64,000 bases of DNA from Misgurnus anguillicaudatus (lineage: Eukaryota > Chordata > Actinopteri > Cypriniformes > Cobitidae): contig NC_073346.2 of assembly GCF_027580225.2 (NCBI RefSeq), forward strand, positions 2,561,001-2,625,000, read 5' to 3'. Below, piece by piece: positions 50,344 through 60,853 of this stretch. The notes below the pieces were generated by a model, which was not told the DNA's origin, did not search any database, and saw only the letters and a list, made by a program, of their open reading frames with translations. Position 1 is the stretch's first letter; each line of letters starts with the position of its first letter. Made by a program: the position numbers and the translations under genes.

Positions 50344-51390
50344 TAGAGGTCTACACGGGTCCAAAAATTCCTACCCGAACCCGATCAGACCCGTAAATGT
50401 GCTACACTGAACCGACCCGGACCCGTCTGTTGTTTTGAAAGCTGGACCCGGAACCGACCCGGACCCGTCTATTATTTAAAAGCTGGACCCGAACCCGTCC
50501 AGGAAGACACAGACCAGACCGGCAAATATTCTTTAGCTAAATGTTATTAATAAGTCAATAAACAAGTAGCGAAAATTAAAGTTTTTGTCTTACCCATAAC
50601 GTTAGAAGTTGTCTTCTCCCTCCTTGTACCTGACTGTGTGTGATGCACAGTCCTTATTTCCAAGAAAGTTCCATCCATGTTATTCCTCTCTTGACGATTG
50701 AAATGTTTAATGCTTATTCCAGCTTTAAAAGTCCACTTTTTGTGTATCGGGTCAACTTGCTTAATAATGTTTGCCCATTTGGATTATAATAACGATTGCT
50801 CGTTCAGTGTCATAGCTGCTTTCGTTAGCTTTACTTTGCTATCATCTCTTTGCTCTTTGAGCAGAGTCGCGAAAACTTTAGATATAACAGCAAGACGGTC
50901 AATTTATAATAGGCTATTGTTATAAAAATTATAGAAGTCACGTCAGTGCAAAATGCGCGGTACGGCAGAATAGGTCCCGCCTTCTAAATAAAATAGCCAA
51001 TTGTCAAAGGTAAAGTCATTGCGTCTCACTGCAGAAGCTCCTGACTGGTAGCCAGAGAAACATTACAAGAGCGCATGCGCGTTAGCTGCCTGGTTGGAGC
51101 AACCAAATATAAACTTTTTAACGCAACTTTAGCGTCATAGAAAAAATGTATGCGACAGTTCATCTAAGTTTTTGTTGCTGGATAAATATTTTATTTAAAT
51201 GTGAGTGTGTGTTCTCCGAGTCCGATCGACCTCGGGTATTACCCACAATGTTAAACAGACCCGGACCCGAAGTAATAGATTGAGACACGACCCGGACCCG
51301 GCTGATCATTTAAAATATAGACCCGAACCCGTACGGGTCCCGGGTCGGGTCCCGGGTCTTCGGGTCTCGGGTCTTCCGTGTAGACCTCTA
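50344..51390. mobile_element. Non-autonomous hAT, TAGAGGTC ends
   Basis: Ends TAGAGGTCTACACGG and CCGTGTAGACCTCTA are perfect inverted repeats. The 8-bp target CCTTCAGG is duplicated at 50336-50343 and 51391-51398, inside a satellite unit. Subterminal regions are full of ACCCGGACCCG motifs. The 1047-bp interior has no recognisable coding sequence. Confidence 0.93.
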
Positions 51391-52042
51391 CCTTCAGGTC
51401 ATCCTACATTTTAAATCTATACTGGTGGGGCAATCTGAAAGCATTTTGCACCTTCAGGTCATCCTACATTTTAAATCTATACTGGTGGGGCAATCTGAAA
51501 GCATTTTGCACTTTCAGGTCATCCTAACTCTTTAATTTATACTAGTAGGACAACCTGTCAGCATTTTGTACAGTCAGGTCATCCTACCCGTTTAATTTAT
51601 ACTAATAGGACAACCTGACAGCATTTTGTACAGTCAGGTCAGTTTATTTTATACAAGTAGGACGACCTGGAAGCATTTTGCACCTTCAGGTCATCATAAC
51701 TCTTTAATTTATACTAGTAGGACAATCTGACAGCATTTGGTACAGTCAGGTTATCCTCCATGTTTAATTTATACTAGTAGAACATTCTGAAAGCATTTTC
51801 CACCTTCAGGTCATCCTACCCATTTAATTTATACTAGTAGGACAATCTGAAAGCATTTTGCACCTTCAGGTCATCATAACTCTTTAATTTAAACTAGTAG
51901 GACAATCTGACAGCATTTGGTACAGTCAGGTTATCCTCCATGTTTAATTTATACTAGTAGAACATTCTGAAAGCATTTTCCACCTTCAGGTCATCCTACC
52001 CATTTAATTTATACTAGTAGGACAATCTGAAAGCATTTTGCA
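51391..52042. repeat. 60-bp satellite, divergent units
   Basis: Units are more diverged (CATTTGGTACAG, AGAACATTCTG). A 180-bp block of three units repeats at 51721 and 51901. Confidence 0.93.
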
Positions 52043-53610
52043 CACTCAAAAAAAATATTTTTGCACCTTGTCTAATTAACTTAAAGGATAATTCCGGTAT
52101 TTAACACTTTGAGTCTCGTTTCTGGTTTGTTTTGGATGAGCTACAGTGATGGACACAGACGTTTTGACAGTTGGTCGTGTCTTGACTTTTCGGCTCATTT
52201 AGAAGCGTCTCTTGACTGCTTCAGAATGGAAGTCAATGGCCATGCACAAAATGTCATTAAAACAACACTTAACATTCATTTTCAAAACTGTACTACTCAC
52301 CGAGTGGTTCGTGGTGTTCGTTGATGATTAAAAACAAATATATTGGCGCAATGTATGATGTCAATCCGTGTTATTTGCTATAGTGGAACTATTTTTTCAG
52401 ATACCTCACAACCGCGTATATACTTCCGCTCTATATTTGAGTCTGAAGCATGAATGAACGTAGTCCAACAAACTGTAATAAAACGGTAGCATACTTTCAA
52501 AATCAAGTTTATTTATAACACTTACACCATAAACATCAAATTCCACACATCCAATATGTTTTTTTCATCGGCAGAACAATAAAGAAGATATTTTGCAGAA
52601 ACCCCAGTGCTCCGTCATGCAAGTCAACAGATCCGCACACTTTAAGAGCTAAAGCATATATATCCAATACAACAGTAATCCCCCATAACTCCGTGTGACA
52701 TATTGACGTCTTGTGAAGCAAATCAATCAGTTTTTGCAAGAAACTGAACGTTATTTACAACATTATTAGCGTGAATGCCAAAGCAGGAAGCGTATTTTCC
52801 GTTTGAGGCGATCTTCCACTGGTGCAGTATGGTGGCTGTTGGCTATGGATGTTGGTCTCTCTGCGCCACCTATAGAGTGGGAGCGTGAAGCGCACTTCCT
52901 GCTTGGCAAAAGCTCTGTATTAACGCTGTAAAATATTTATATATATATTCGAATCTCAAAACTGAAAATCGAATGTCAACCCACGGAACGAATATTCGAA
53001 TATTCTGGTCCAGCCCTACAAATATGGGAAAAATTTATTCTGAGAGAAACCGAGCGAAAAACAACAATCACATGTAAACAGTCCCTTTTCTGTTTCCCGG
53101 CGGCGGAGTGATATATCAGCGAGCAATAAGTCTTCCAGAGAAGTCAATGGAATTTTACAAAATGCCAAATAAAACACGACAAAAACTGTATTTCGCTACA
53201 CAACTTGTTTTCAATCACCAACGAACACCACGAACCACTCGGTGAGCAGCACAGTTTTGAAAATGAACGTTGAGTGTTGTTTTGATGACATGTTTGTGCA
53301 TGGCCGTTGACTTCCATTCTGGGGCAGTCGGGAGACGCTTCTAGACGAGTCAAAAACTCAAGACTCGACCCATTGTCAAAATTTCTGTGTCCATCACTGT
53401 AGTTCATCCAAAACAAACCAGAAATGAGACTCAAAGTGTTAAATACCGGAATTATCCTTTAAATGAAGTTAATACAACACATTTTTTTTTTGTCTCAACC
53501 TATTTTTATAATGTTCAATCTGCTTAAATTAAAAAAAATTACATGAACCTAATCATTTTATATTTGGACCACATTAATGATTTTTTTTGCAATTACTTAC
53601 TGGGCTCTGA
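52043..53610. mobile_element. CACTCAAAAAA-type remnant hosting a nested MITE
   Basis: The left end CACTCAAAAAAAATATTTTT resembles the 20133 element, but the expected inverted right end is absent before module X resumes at 53611. Only about 40 bp (left) and 150 bp (right) belong to it; the rest is a nested TTAA-target element. Confidence 0.5.
52085..53458. mobile_element. TTAA-target long-inverted-repeat element
   Basis: AGGATAATTCCGGTATTTAA at 52085 is mirrored by the complement ending at 53458. The arms of about 250 bp share GTTTTGGATGA, ATGGAAGTCAA and ACCGAGTGGTTCGTGGTGTT. The flanking TTAA is duplicated (52081-52084 and 53459-53462). TTAA targets fit Kolobok or piggyBac elements. The interior (about 52400-53018) ends in GGTCCAGCCCTA, a hAT-like terminus, so it probably holds a truncated hAT. 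Confidence 0.8.
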
Positions 53611-53659
53611 ATCTGTATTTCCCAGCATGCTTTGCATGCAACTGCCTTTGGAGAGTAAT
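53611..53659. repeat. Module X fragment left of LTR element
   Basis: Starts CTGTATTTCCCAGCATGC; ends in GTAAT, the target duplicated by the LTR element. Continues at 56968. Confidence 0.88.
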
Positions 53660-54090
53660 TGTCACGTAGTGCCCCATGTGTCCCTGTGTTCTCTCATTCT
53701 GGTGTTTTGTTATACTTGTGTTTTGGGTTTATACTTATGTCTCTGTGTACCTGTGTTTGACCTGTGTTCATGTATACCCTTGTTCCTAGTTGTATCTCCC
53801 TGTGTTAATTAGTGTCTCCGCCCCCTTGTTTGTAACCATGGATATTCATTGTGATCATGCTTCTCCCCTTGTGTGTTGTCATAGTTACTCATTGTTCCTG
53901 CTTTGTCATTGTCATGCATTTATACCCTGCCTGTTCAGTCTGTGTTTGTGGTTTGTTAAATGATGTCGCTAGTCCCTTGTGTTCCGCTGGTAATTGTTTT
54001 TTGCCTTGTTTGCACTTTTATACTGGAATAAACTGCATTTGGATCCGTACCTTTGCCTCATCCTGTCTCACCCGGTGTTCACCCATGACA
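53660..54090 (+). repeat. 5' LTR
   Basis: Begins TGTCACGTAG, ends CCCATGACA. TATACTGGAATAAACTGC near its 3' part contains an AATAAA poly(A) signal. It is highly similar to the 3' LTR with a few small differences, including a GTCATTG(GTCATTG) length difference. Confidence 0.93.
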
Positions 54091-54173
54091 GATCAAACCA
54101 CCACCTAGGATCCAGCAGCAATTCCTCATCTCCCGTGTTTTTCCAAAATTCCCTCGTCTCCATAGAATCCAGT

Positions 54174-54540
54174 ATGTCAGCTTACAGCCATGCAGACTTT
54201 TGTGTTCCCTCCCCCATCTCTGACAAGGAGTTCTGGCAGAGGCGGAACAAACTTGCCTCCCTTCGTCTGTGGGGCCAACCAGTGGAGGATTTCGCTCAGA
54301 GGTTTTGGGCGGAGTCACAGGGTCTGCGTCTCAACGAGACAGAGATGAAGATCTGATTCGATCACTGCTTGGGTGAGCCTGTCTCGATGCAGGAGATTTA
54401 TGAGCTTAAGGTGTTGGACTTTTTCACTTTTGCCCGCCATGCGGATTTGCGTAGCAGAGGGCATGTGCGATTCATGCCGGAGTTGCTCACGACACCGGCG
54501 ACGGAGGAGGAATCCCATGCCCGAGCGAGCTACTGTTAGC
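54174..54540 (+). pseudogene. gag-like remnant
   Basis: From ATG 54174 the frame reads a gag-like stretch with DKEFWQRRNKLASLRLWG and VEDFAQRFWAESQG, stops at TGA 54354-54356, then stays readable in the same frame (GEPVSMQEIYELKVLDFF) to a TAG near 54538. The similarity to Ty3/gypsy gag is by eye. The downstream long frame is in another phase, so a nonsense change and a frame shift both break it. Confidence 0.6.
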
Positions 54541-55638
54541 ACGGGCCCTATTCTCCCGAGTCCTGTTTCCCCTGTGTCAGTGCCCATGCTCAAGATGGCC
54601 GCCACGTCATCCCACTCCATGCCTCAGTTTGCTGATATTAAACCTGCCCCAGTTTTCGAGTTTGCCACAACCATACCAGCTCCGATTCGTCAAAAGGCCA
54701 CCATCATCACTGTTCCAGCTGTTAAAGGTGCAGTAGTAACACCTACACCCATTCTCAAACTGGCTCCCATACCCAAACCTACTCACAAAGTGACTGCAAC
54801 ACCCACTCCACTTCACCAACCTGCATTGATGAACTCTCCAGCACTGCCACAGTTCCGACATTTAATCACCAGTCTGATGGACAAGCCATTGGTATCTGTA
54901 CGGGTGGCTGGGGTGCACCGTCCTGTGGTTTCCAGCTTTGTGGTGTCATCTGAGTCGATTGAATCCACTGAGTCATCTGAATCCACTGAGTCATCTGAAT
55001 CCACTGAGTTATCTGAGTCAACAGAGTCTTCTGAGTCCCCTGTGCCCTCTGTGTCGAGTGAGTCCCCTGTGCCCTCTGTGTCGAGTGAGTCCCCTGTGCC
55101 CTCTGTGTCGAGTGAGTCCCCTGTGCCCTCTGTGCCGAGTGAGTCCCCTGTGCCCTCTGTGCCGAGTGAGTCCCCTGTGCCCCCTGTGCCGAGTGAGTCC
55201 CCTGTGCCCCCTGTGCCGAGTGAGTCCCCTGTGCCCCCTGTGCCGAGTGAGTCCCCTGTGCCCCCTGTGCCGAGTGAGTCCCCTGTGCCCTCTGTGCCGA
55301 GAGAGTCCCCTGAGTCCCCTGTGCCCTCTGTGCCGAGTGAGTCCCCTGTGCCCTCTGTGCCGAGTGAGTCCCCTGTGCCCTCTGTGCCGAGTGAGTCCCC
55401 TGTGCCCTCTGTGCCGAGAGAGTCCCCTGAGTCCCCTGTGCCCTCTGTGCCGAGTGAGTCCCCTGTGCCCTCTGTGCCGAGTGAGTCCCCTGTGCCCTCT
55501 GTGCCGAGTGAGTCCTCAGTGCCCTCTGAGCCGAGTGATTCCTCTGATTCCCCTGAGTCCCCTGAGCCGAGTGAATCTCCCGAGTCCCCTGAGCCGAGTG
55601 AGTCTCCCGAGTCCCCTGAGCCGAGTGAGTCTCCCTAG
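54373..55638 (+). CDS. Ser/Pro-rich repeat ORF of the LTR element
   Basis: A 421-codon frame. After an Arg/Cys-rich start of doubtful meaning it runs through a Pro/Thr/Ala-rich region and then a 27-bp minisatellite read as ESPVPSVPS and later ESPESPEPS. It ends at a TAG (55636-55638) in the context TCTCCCTAG where neighbouring repeats have CGAG. The same frame is otherwise open to 56259, so one base change cut a frame of about 629 codons. No catalytic domain is seen. It may be a low-complexity extension of gag. Other long frames on both strands here are shadows caused by the 27-bp period. Confidence 0.45.
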   Translation: MSLSRCRRFMSLRCWTFSLLPAMRICVAEGMCDSCRSCSRHRRRRRNPMPERATVSTGPILPSPVSPVSVPMLKMAATSSHSMPQFADIKPAPVFEFATTIPAPIRQKATIITVPAVKGAVVTPTPILKLAPIPKPTHKVTATPTPLHQPALMNSPALPQFRHLITSLMDKPLVSVRVAGVHRPVVSSFVVSSESIESTESSESTESSESTELSESTESSESPVPSVSSESPVPSVSSESPVPSVSSESPVPSVPSESPVPSVPSESPVPPVPSESPVPPVPSESPVPPVPSESPVPPVPSESPVPSVPRESPESPVPSVPSESPVPSVPSESPVPSVPSESPVPSVPRESPESPVPSVPSESPVPSVPSESPVPSVPSESSVPSEPSDSSDSPESPEPSESPESPEPSESPESPEPSESP

Positions 55639-55905
55639 TCCCCTGAGCCGAGTGAGTCTCCCGAGTCCCCTGAGCCGAGTGAGTCTCCCGAGTCCCTTGA
55701 GCCGAGTGAGTCTCCCGAGTCCCCTGAGCCGAGTGAGTCTCCCGAGTCCCCTGAGCCGAGTGAGTCTCCCGAGTCCCCTGAGCCGAGTGAGTCTCCCGAG
55801 TCCCCTGTGCCGAGTGAGTCTCCCGAGTCCCCTGAGCCAAGTGAGTCTCCCGAGTCCCCTGAGCCGAGTGAGTCTCCCGAGTCCCCTGAGCCGAGTGAGT
55901 CATCT
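55026..55905. repeat. 27-bp minisatellite
   Basis: Tandem 27-bp units: GAGTCCCCTGTGCCCTCTG type first, then GAGTCTCCCGAGTCCCCTG type, with variants having CCCCTGTGCC and one 9-bp insertion type (GAGAGTCCCCTGAGTCC) that itself recurs twice. Confidence 0.95.
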
Positions 55906-56530
55906 GAGCCGGGTGAACCCCTTGTGCCTCATTGGTCAGCTAGTGTGGTCACCCCGAAGCTCAAGAGACTTTCTATTGTCACCAAAACTATGGCCAGTAC
56001 TGAACCCTCCGCCTGTTCCTGCTCTGCCCTGGGTTCCTGCTCTGCCGGCTCCGCCCTGGGATCCTGCTCTGCTGGCTCCACCCTGGGTTCCTGCTCTGCC
56101 GGCTCCGCCCTGGGCTCCTGCTCTGCCGGCTCCTCCCTGGTTGCCAGTTCTGCCGGCTCCTCCCTGGTCGCTTGCTCCGCCCTGGCTACCTGTTCCGCCG
56201 GCTCCTTCCTGGCTGCCCGCTCTGCCCGCGGCTCTGCCGTAGTCCCAGTCTCCGCCTAGGTCCCTGGCTCCACCCGTGGCTCCGCCTAGGTCCCTGGCTC
56301 CGCCCGGGGCTCCGCCCGGGGCTCCGCCTTGGTCCCTGCCTCCGCCCGGGGCTCCGCCTTGGTCCCTGCCTCCGCCCGCGGCTCCGCCTTGGCCCTTGCC
56401 CCGGGACTTTCATGGCACTGGCCCACCATCCCTCCCCCGGGTCCACCTCCATACCACCGCCCACCTGGACTTATGTACTTTGGGTTTTTTCTGGTGGGCG
56501 TCTGGAATCCGCCCTTTTGAGGGGGGGCTA

Positions 56531-56967
56531 TGTCACGTAGTGCCCCCTGTGTCCCTGTGTTCTGTCGATCTGGTGTTTTGTTATACTTGTGTTTTGGGTT
56601 TATATTTATGTCTCTGTGTATCTGTGTTTGACCTGTGTTCATTTATACCCTTGTTCCTAGTTGTATCTCCCTGTGTTAATTAGTGTCTCTGCCCCCTTGT
56701 TTGTAACCATGGATATTCATTGTGATCATGCTTCTCCCCTTGTGTGTTGTCATAGTTACTCATTGTTCCTGCTTTGTCATTGGTCATTGTCATGCATTTA
56801 TACCCTGCCTGTTCAGTCTGTGTTTGTGGTTTGTTAAATGATGTCGCTAGTCCCTTGTGTTCCCCTGGTTATTGTTTTTGCCTTGTTTTCACTTTTATAC
56901 TGGAATAAACTGCATTTGGATCCGTACCTTTGCCTCATCCTGTCTCACCCGGTGTTCACCCGTGACA
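56531..56967 (+). repeat. 3' LTR
   Basis: Begins TGTCACGTAGTGCCCCCTGT and ends CACCCGTGACA; the purine tract is immediately upstream. Confidence 0.93.
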
Positions 56968-57005
56968 GTAATTTTTTTAATTAAGTGTTATTTTATGCAT
57001 TTTTT
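56968..57005. repeat. Module X fragment between two insertions
   Basis: Just 38 bp of X, running from the LTR target copy GTAAT to the target TGCATTTTTT of the next element. Confidence 0.9.
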
Positions 57006-57862
57006 GAGATGGTTCTCACTGCGGAACACAACATCCAGGGGGCGGGGTTGGATCTAGATCCAACTCCTCCCACTTTATATACTTTGTTCCGCCAAATGAA
57101 CCAGTAAATTTGCGTTGTTGCAGCCCGCAATAAGTTACAACCTATGGTCGCCAACGTTTGCTCTTATCAGTTTAAGTGTACGTTTGATTAATAATATAGT
57201 CAAGAAAGATTCATAATTTAGAAAGTATCACAGTTAGGTGTAACGGGAAGGACACGTTCCTGACAATGTGAAATCACTGAAGGGATTTATTTGTACATTA
57301 TCCAACTTATTACAAAGCTATTCCTATACGAGTAAATATAAAAACAAATGTATTTGATATCTTTTATTAGCAAATAAAAAAGTAAACCATCTATGAGGGA
57401 AACCTGTTTCCTATTGGCTGTAAGCAAAGACGCGTTAAAACGTCTATAAAAGATAAACATTCAATTTATTAATTTCTTAATAACATGCCATAGCCTATAT
57501 ATTTTAATAATTATGCATATTTATACTGTATTCATTCATAGGTCTTAAACTGCATGTGGTAAGATTACTCGTAGTAGGCTTACCCGAAATGTTTTACTCC
57601 AAAACATTATAGCAAAAAAATTACATTTCACCCTAAAGGCACTACTTTTATTGTAGTCATAAGTAAAGTTCGTTTTTATGTCAAAAGAATAACTTAATTA
57701 CGTTACGAGTTAATGCGGAAATGGTAACGCAGCAACACGTGTATGACGTGTCTTGTGGTAAAACTGTCGTCCAATGGGATCTCTGGATCTGGATCCAGCT
57801 CCACCCCTGGATCTGAATCCAACCCCGCCCCCTGGATGTCGTGTTCTGCAGTGAGGCGCTAC
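57006..57862. mobile_element. 857-bp element with 10-bp target duplication
   Basis: TGCATTTTTT is duplicated at 56996-57005 and 57863-57872. The ends CTCACTGCGGAACACAACAT and the complement of TGTCGTGTTCTGCAGTGAG are inverted for about 40 bp, including CCAGGGGGCGGGGTTGGAT. GGATCTAGATCC and GGATCTGGATCC motifs follow. The target length suggests a Mutator-like element. No coding sequence is recognisable. Confidence 0.85.
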
Positions 57863-58186
57863 TGCATTTTTTGGTAAAAAGAAAGACTTTATAGTGTTTA
57901 ATGTTGGTTTATCTTATTGATTTAGAAGAGTTTGTGTTATATTTTTACAAATTGTTTGGTTACCATCGTGCAGAAGAGTGGTGCTTGTGGTTTAGCTATG
58001 GATGTGACGTACGTACTTCTTTAATTGTGTTAATGCCTGTTTGAAGATCAATCTCTTCTGACATGTTCATCCAATGTGTCGTTGGCACACTAACGTGTGC
58101 TTATGCTAATTAGTATTATATAGAAACTAGACTTTTTTGCTTGAATGAACTTGTTTTGTCTTTGACCAGAATTAATTGCAATTTCC
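57863..58186. repeat. Module X, right part
   Basis: Continues X after the 857-bp element and ends in AATTAATTGCAATTTCC; shares the subtype bases of 13956-14247. Confidence 0.92.
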
Positions 58187-58823
58187 ACTTTCAGGTCATC
58201 CTACCTGTTTTATTTAAACTAGTAGGACAACCTGAAAGCATTTTGCACCTTCAGGTCATCCTACCTGTTTAATTTATACTAGTAGGGCAATCTGAAAGCA
58301 TTTTGCACTTTCAGGTCACCCTACCTGTGTAATTTAAACTAGTAGGACAACCTGAAAGCATTTTGCACTTTCAGATCATCCTACCTGTTTAATTTAAACT
58401 AGTAGGACAATTTAAACTAGTAGGACAATCTGAAAGCATTTTGCACTTTCAGATCATCCTACCTGTTCATCCAATGTGTCATTAGCATGCTAACGTGTGC
58501 TTATTCTAATTAGTATTATATAGAACTGACAATTGGTTTAACTAGACTTTTTTGCTTGAATTAACTAGTTTTGTCTTTGACCAGAATTAATTGCAATTTC
58601 CACTTTCAGGTCATCCTACCTGTTTTATTGAAACTAGTAGGACAACCTGAAAGCATTTTGCACTTTCAGATCATCCTACCTGTTTAATTTAAACTAGTAG
58701 GACAACCTGAAAGCATTTTGCACATTCAGGTCATCCTACCTGTTTAATTTATACTAGTAGGACAATCTGAAAGCATTTTGCACTTTCAGGTCATCATTCC
58801 TGTTTATTTTTAACTAGTAGGAC
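58187..58823. repeat. 60-bp satellite, B units with X fragment
   Basis: Unit-for-unit copy of 14248-14884, including the slippage repeat and the embedded X fragment (58465-58596). The last 8 bases AGTAGGAC are the hAT target. Confidence 0.94.
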
Positions 58824-60845
58824 CAGGGGCGCCGTTAGGGGGGGTTCAGAGTATGCCAGGCATATGGGCCCATAAGTCCGCTAGGGGGCCCCACCGTCAT
58901 CACTTTTCCGGTTTTTTTTATTGTACACGTTTAATTATTACCACTGTAGTAAAATGTAAAGAAAATTAATTTAAAACTACTGTGAATGACTTGTGTTGAG
59001 TAAAATTGAGACACTTTTTAAAAAACAGCGTGCAATCATGACCTAGTAGATGCAATTACATATTTGGCGGTTCTGGTGGTTTTTAATTTGATTGTGCGGA
59101 TATGGATATGGGTGAGTAGACAACATTTTTATTTGGGATCAGTTTGGCGGGTTTGCTATGCAAAGTTACCACAAATAGTCGACAGCCCTACAGTTTGCCA
59201 TTTCAAGGTAAGATCTTACATGCCACTAAAAAGCGTTCATGCTGATCCGTAAACTCTATGTTTCATGAAAAAAGAAAAATATTTGTGTTAGTACAAAAGG
59301 ACAGCAAGGGCTTTATTTAAGGAAATATTAGCGACTGCTGACAACTATTGCATTTCTAAGACAGACAATAACTTAATAGGCGGAGTTAAAAATATTATTT
59401 TCTAAATAAATATGAAATAGGAGAATTGTCTAAGCCATAATTTAGTTAAATTTTAAATGACTAAGAGCTGGTTTTAATGTGACAGCGCATCATTTTCAAA
59501 GTAAAAGTGATTCATTTTTATTCATATTTGCAACTGAGGTTTTGCCCAAAATAGTAAACTTAGTGCAGCTATTATAAACGCTATATCAGATTGTTTTTAA
59601 CATGCATCCTAATAGAGAATGCTGTTTTATATTTATGTTTGAGTATTGTTGTGTTTAAATATTGTTGTAATGTTGTTAATGTTTTGTTTTAATTTAATTC
59701 GATTATTAAGACTCTAATTTTAAACGTCATATTTTGGGAGTTGTAATGGATTGAAGGCTACAAAAGGAGTGGGTCATAAGACATAATTTTCGACTATAAA
59801 TTAAGTTTTGTTTGCTTCAAATGTTTGCTTCAAATTAATTTCGTTTAATATAGTTTGTCTCTTAATTTTAATCAATGTTTTGTTGATAAGTGTTGTGAAT
59901 ATTAAAGAAAAAGAACATTAAAAAGAACACCGTGCATTTCATTATGTAACAAATATGAACTACTGCAATATAGCCTATTACCAAATACCAAAACATGCAG
60001 TATTATCTTTGTAATGATAGTTGTTGGATGTGCAAAATCATATTAGGGGATATATCACTTTAATTGCTTTAAAAAAAGCCTTCAGTGCACAGAAATAAAT
60101 TTGCATGCCCATCAGCAGCACATTTGATGCGGCATGCTTTTGACTTTAAAAATCAACGTCATATTTGAAACTTAAGCCGATTGTGCTTTTTGCAATTTCT
60201 GTGTCACTGGCGAAGGGCGTGTGCGGGCAAAGACTCACTCTTAAAGATCAACGTAATATTAATTTTAATTTTGCCGGCCACGCTTTTTGTCATGAGCGGA
60301 GGACGGAACACATACCACCACACTCAGAGATAACAGCGACATAAAGAGAATATAAGTTATTTAGTGTTTTTCTGACGAATACAGTCAGTTCGTAAGAACA
60401 TTTTTAAATGGACTATATCATCAATATGATCTCGGAAGAAGGAACTATTAGGCTAAACATAATTGTACACATTTCGCTTCTAAAACCGCACAGAAAACTC
60501 GACTGCCGCGACTTTCAAAGCACCTTCCATAGATTTCCATAGTTTAGAAATGCATCTCCACGTATTATTCTTCTTTTAGTGATCTCTTCAAAATCAGTCA
60601 CGTGAATGTTTTCTGCCTTACCAGATTAAAATGGTAGGCTATTTGTTTTTCGAATAAATCTTTTTATTTTGCTTCATGCATTTATTTTTAGTTGCAAATG
60701 CGACCTGTAAAATTAAATAAACGCACTCAACTGAGTCATTTTATATAGCTACACATTATGGTATGAAAATCAAACAATCCTCTAAAGGAAGGGGCCCAAA
60801 ATTCTGTCTAGCATACCCCCCTTGAAACTGTTCATTGCGCCCCTG
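58824..60845. mobile_element. Non-autonomous hAT, CAGGGGCG ends
   Basis: Ends CAGGGGCGCC and GCGCCCCTG are inverted, and both flanks continue with GGGGGG runs, TATGC and GGGCCC. The 8-bp target AGTAGGAC is duplicated (58816-58823 and 60846-60853); the empty site is at about 14877-14884. The 2022-bp interior has no recognisable gene. The stretch 59477-59700 is a diverged copy of both flanks of module Y without the MITE. The rest is AT-rich and unclassified. Confidence 0.93.
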
Positions 60846-60853
60846 AGTAGGAC

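Larger units (their letters stand above)
53660..56967 (+). mobile_element. Non-autonomous LTR retrotransposon
   Basis: Two LTRs of about 431 and 437 bp, both starting TGTCACGTAGTGCCCC and ending TGACA, are flanked by a 5-bp duplication GTAAT (53655-53659 and 56968-56972). A purine tract GAGGGGGGG precedes the 3' LTR. The interior has a broken gag-like frame and a long minisatellite-derived frame, but no protease, reverse transcriptase or integrase. The Pro-Trp-rich 3' region (repeats of LPAPPW in one frame) resembles the ends of cyprinid Ty3/gypsy-type elements as I remember them. No clear tRNA primer site follows the 5' LTR. Confidence 0.93.

Noticed and set aside
50698..50925. A 75-codon frame in the TAGAGGTC hAT.
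   Set aside because: No recognisable domain, and the element has the size of a non-autonomous copy.
54866..55903. A 345-codon antisense frame and a 434-codon frame at 54938-56242 in the LTR element.
   Set aside because: Both arise from the 27-bp minisatellite, whose period is divisible by 3. The antisense frame is only repeats. The end of the sense frame (LPAPPW repeats) may be a real remnant but cannot be separated from the repeat effect.
59064..59252. A short frame in the 2-kb hAT as a transposase remnant.
   Set aside because: No hAT motif or BED finger; composition is like the surrounding AT-rich DNA.
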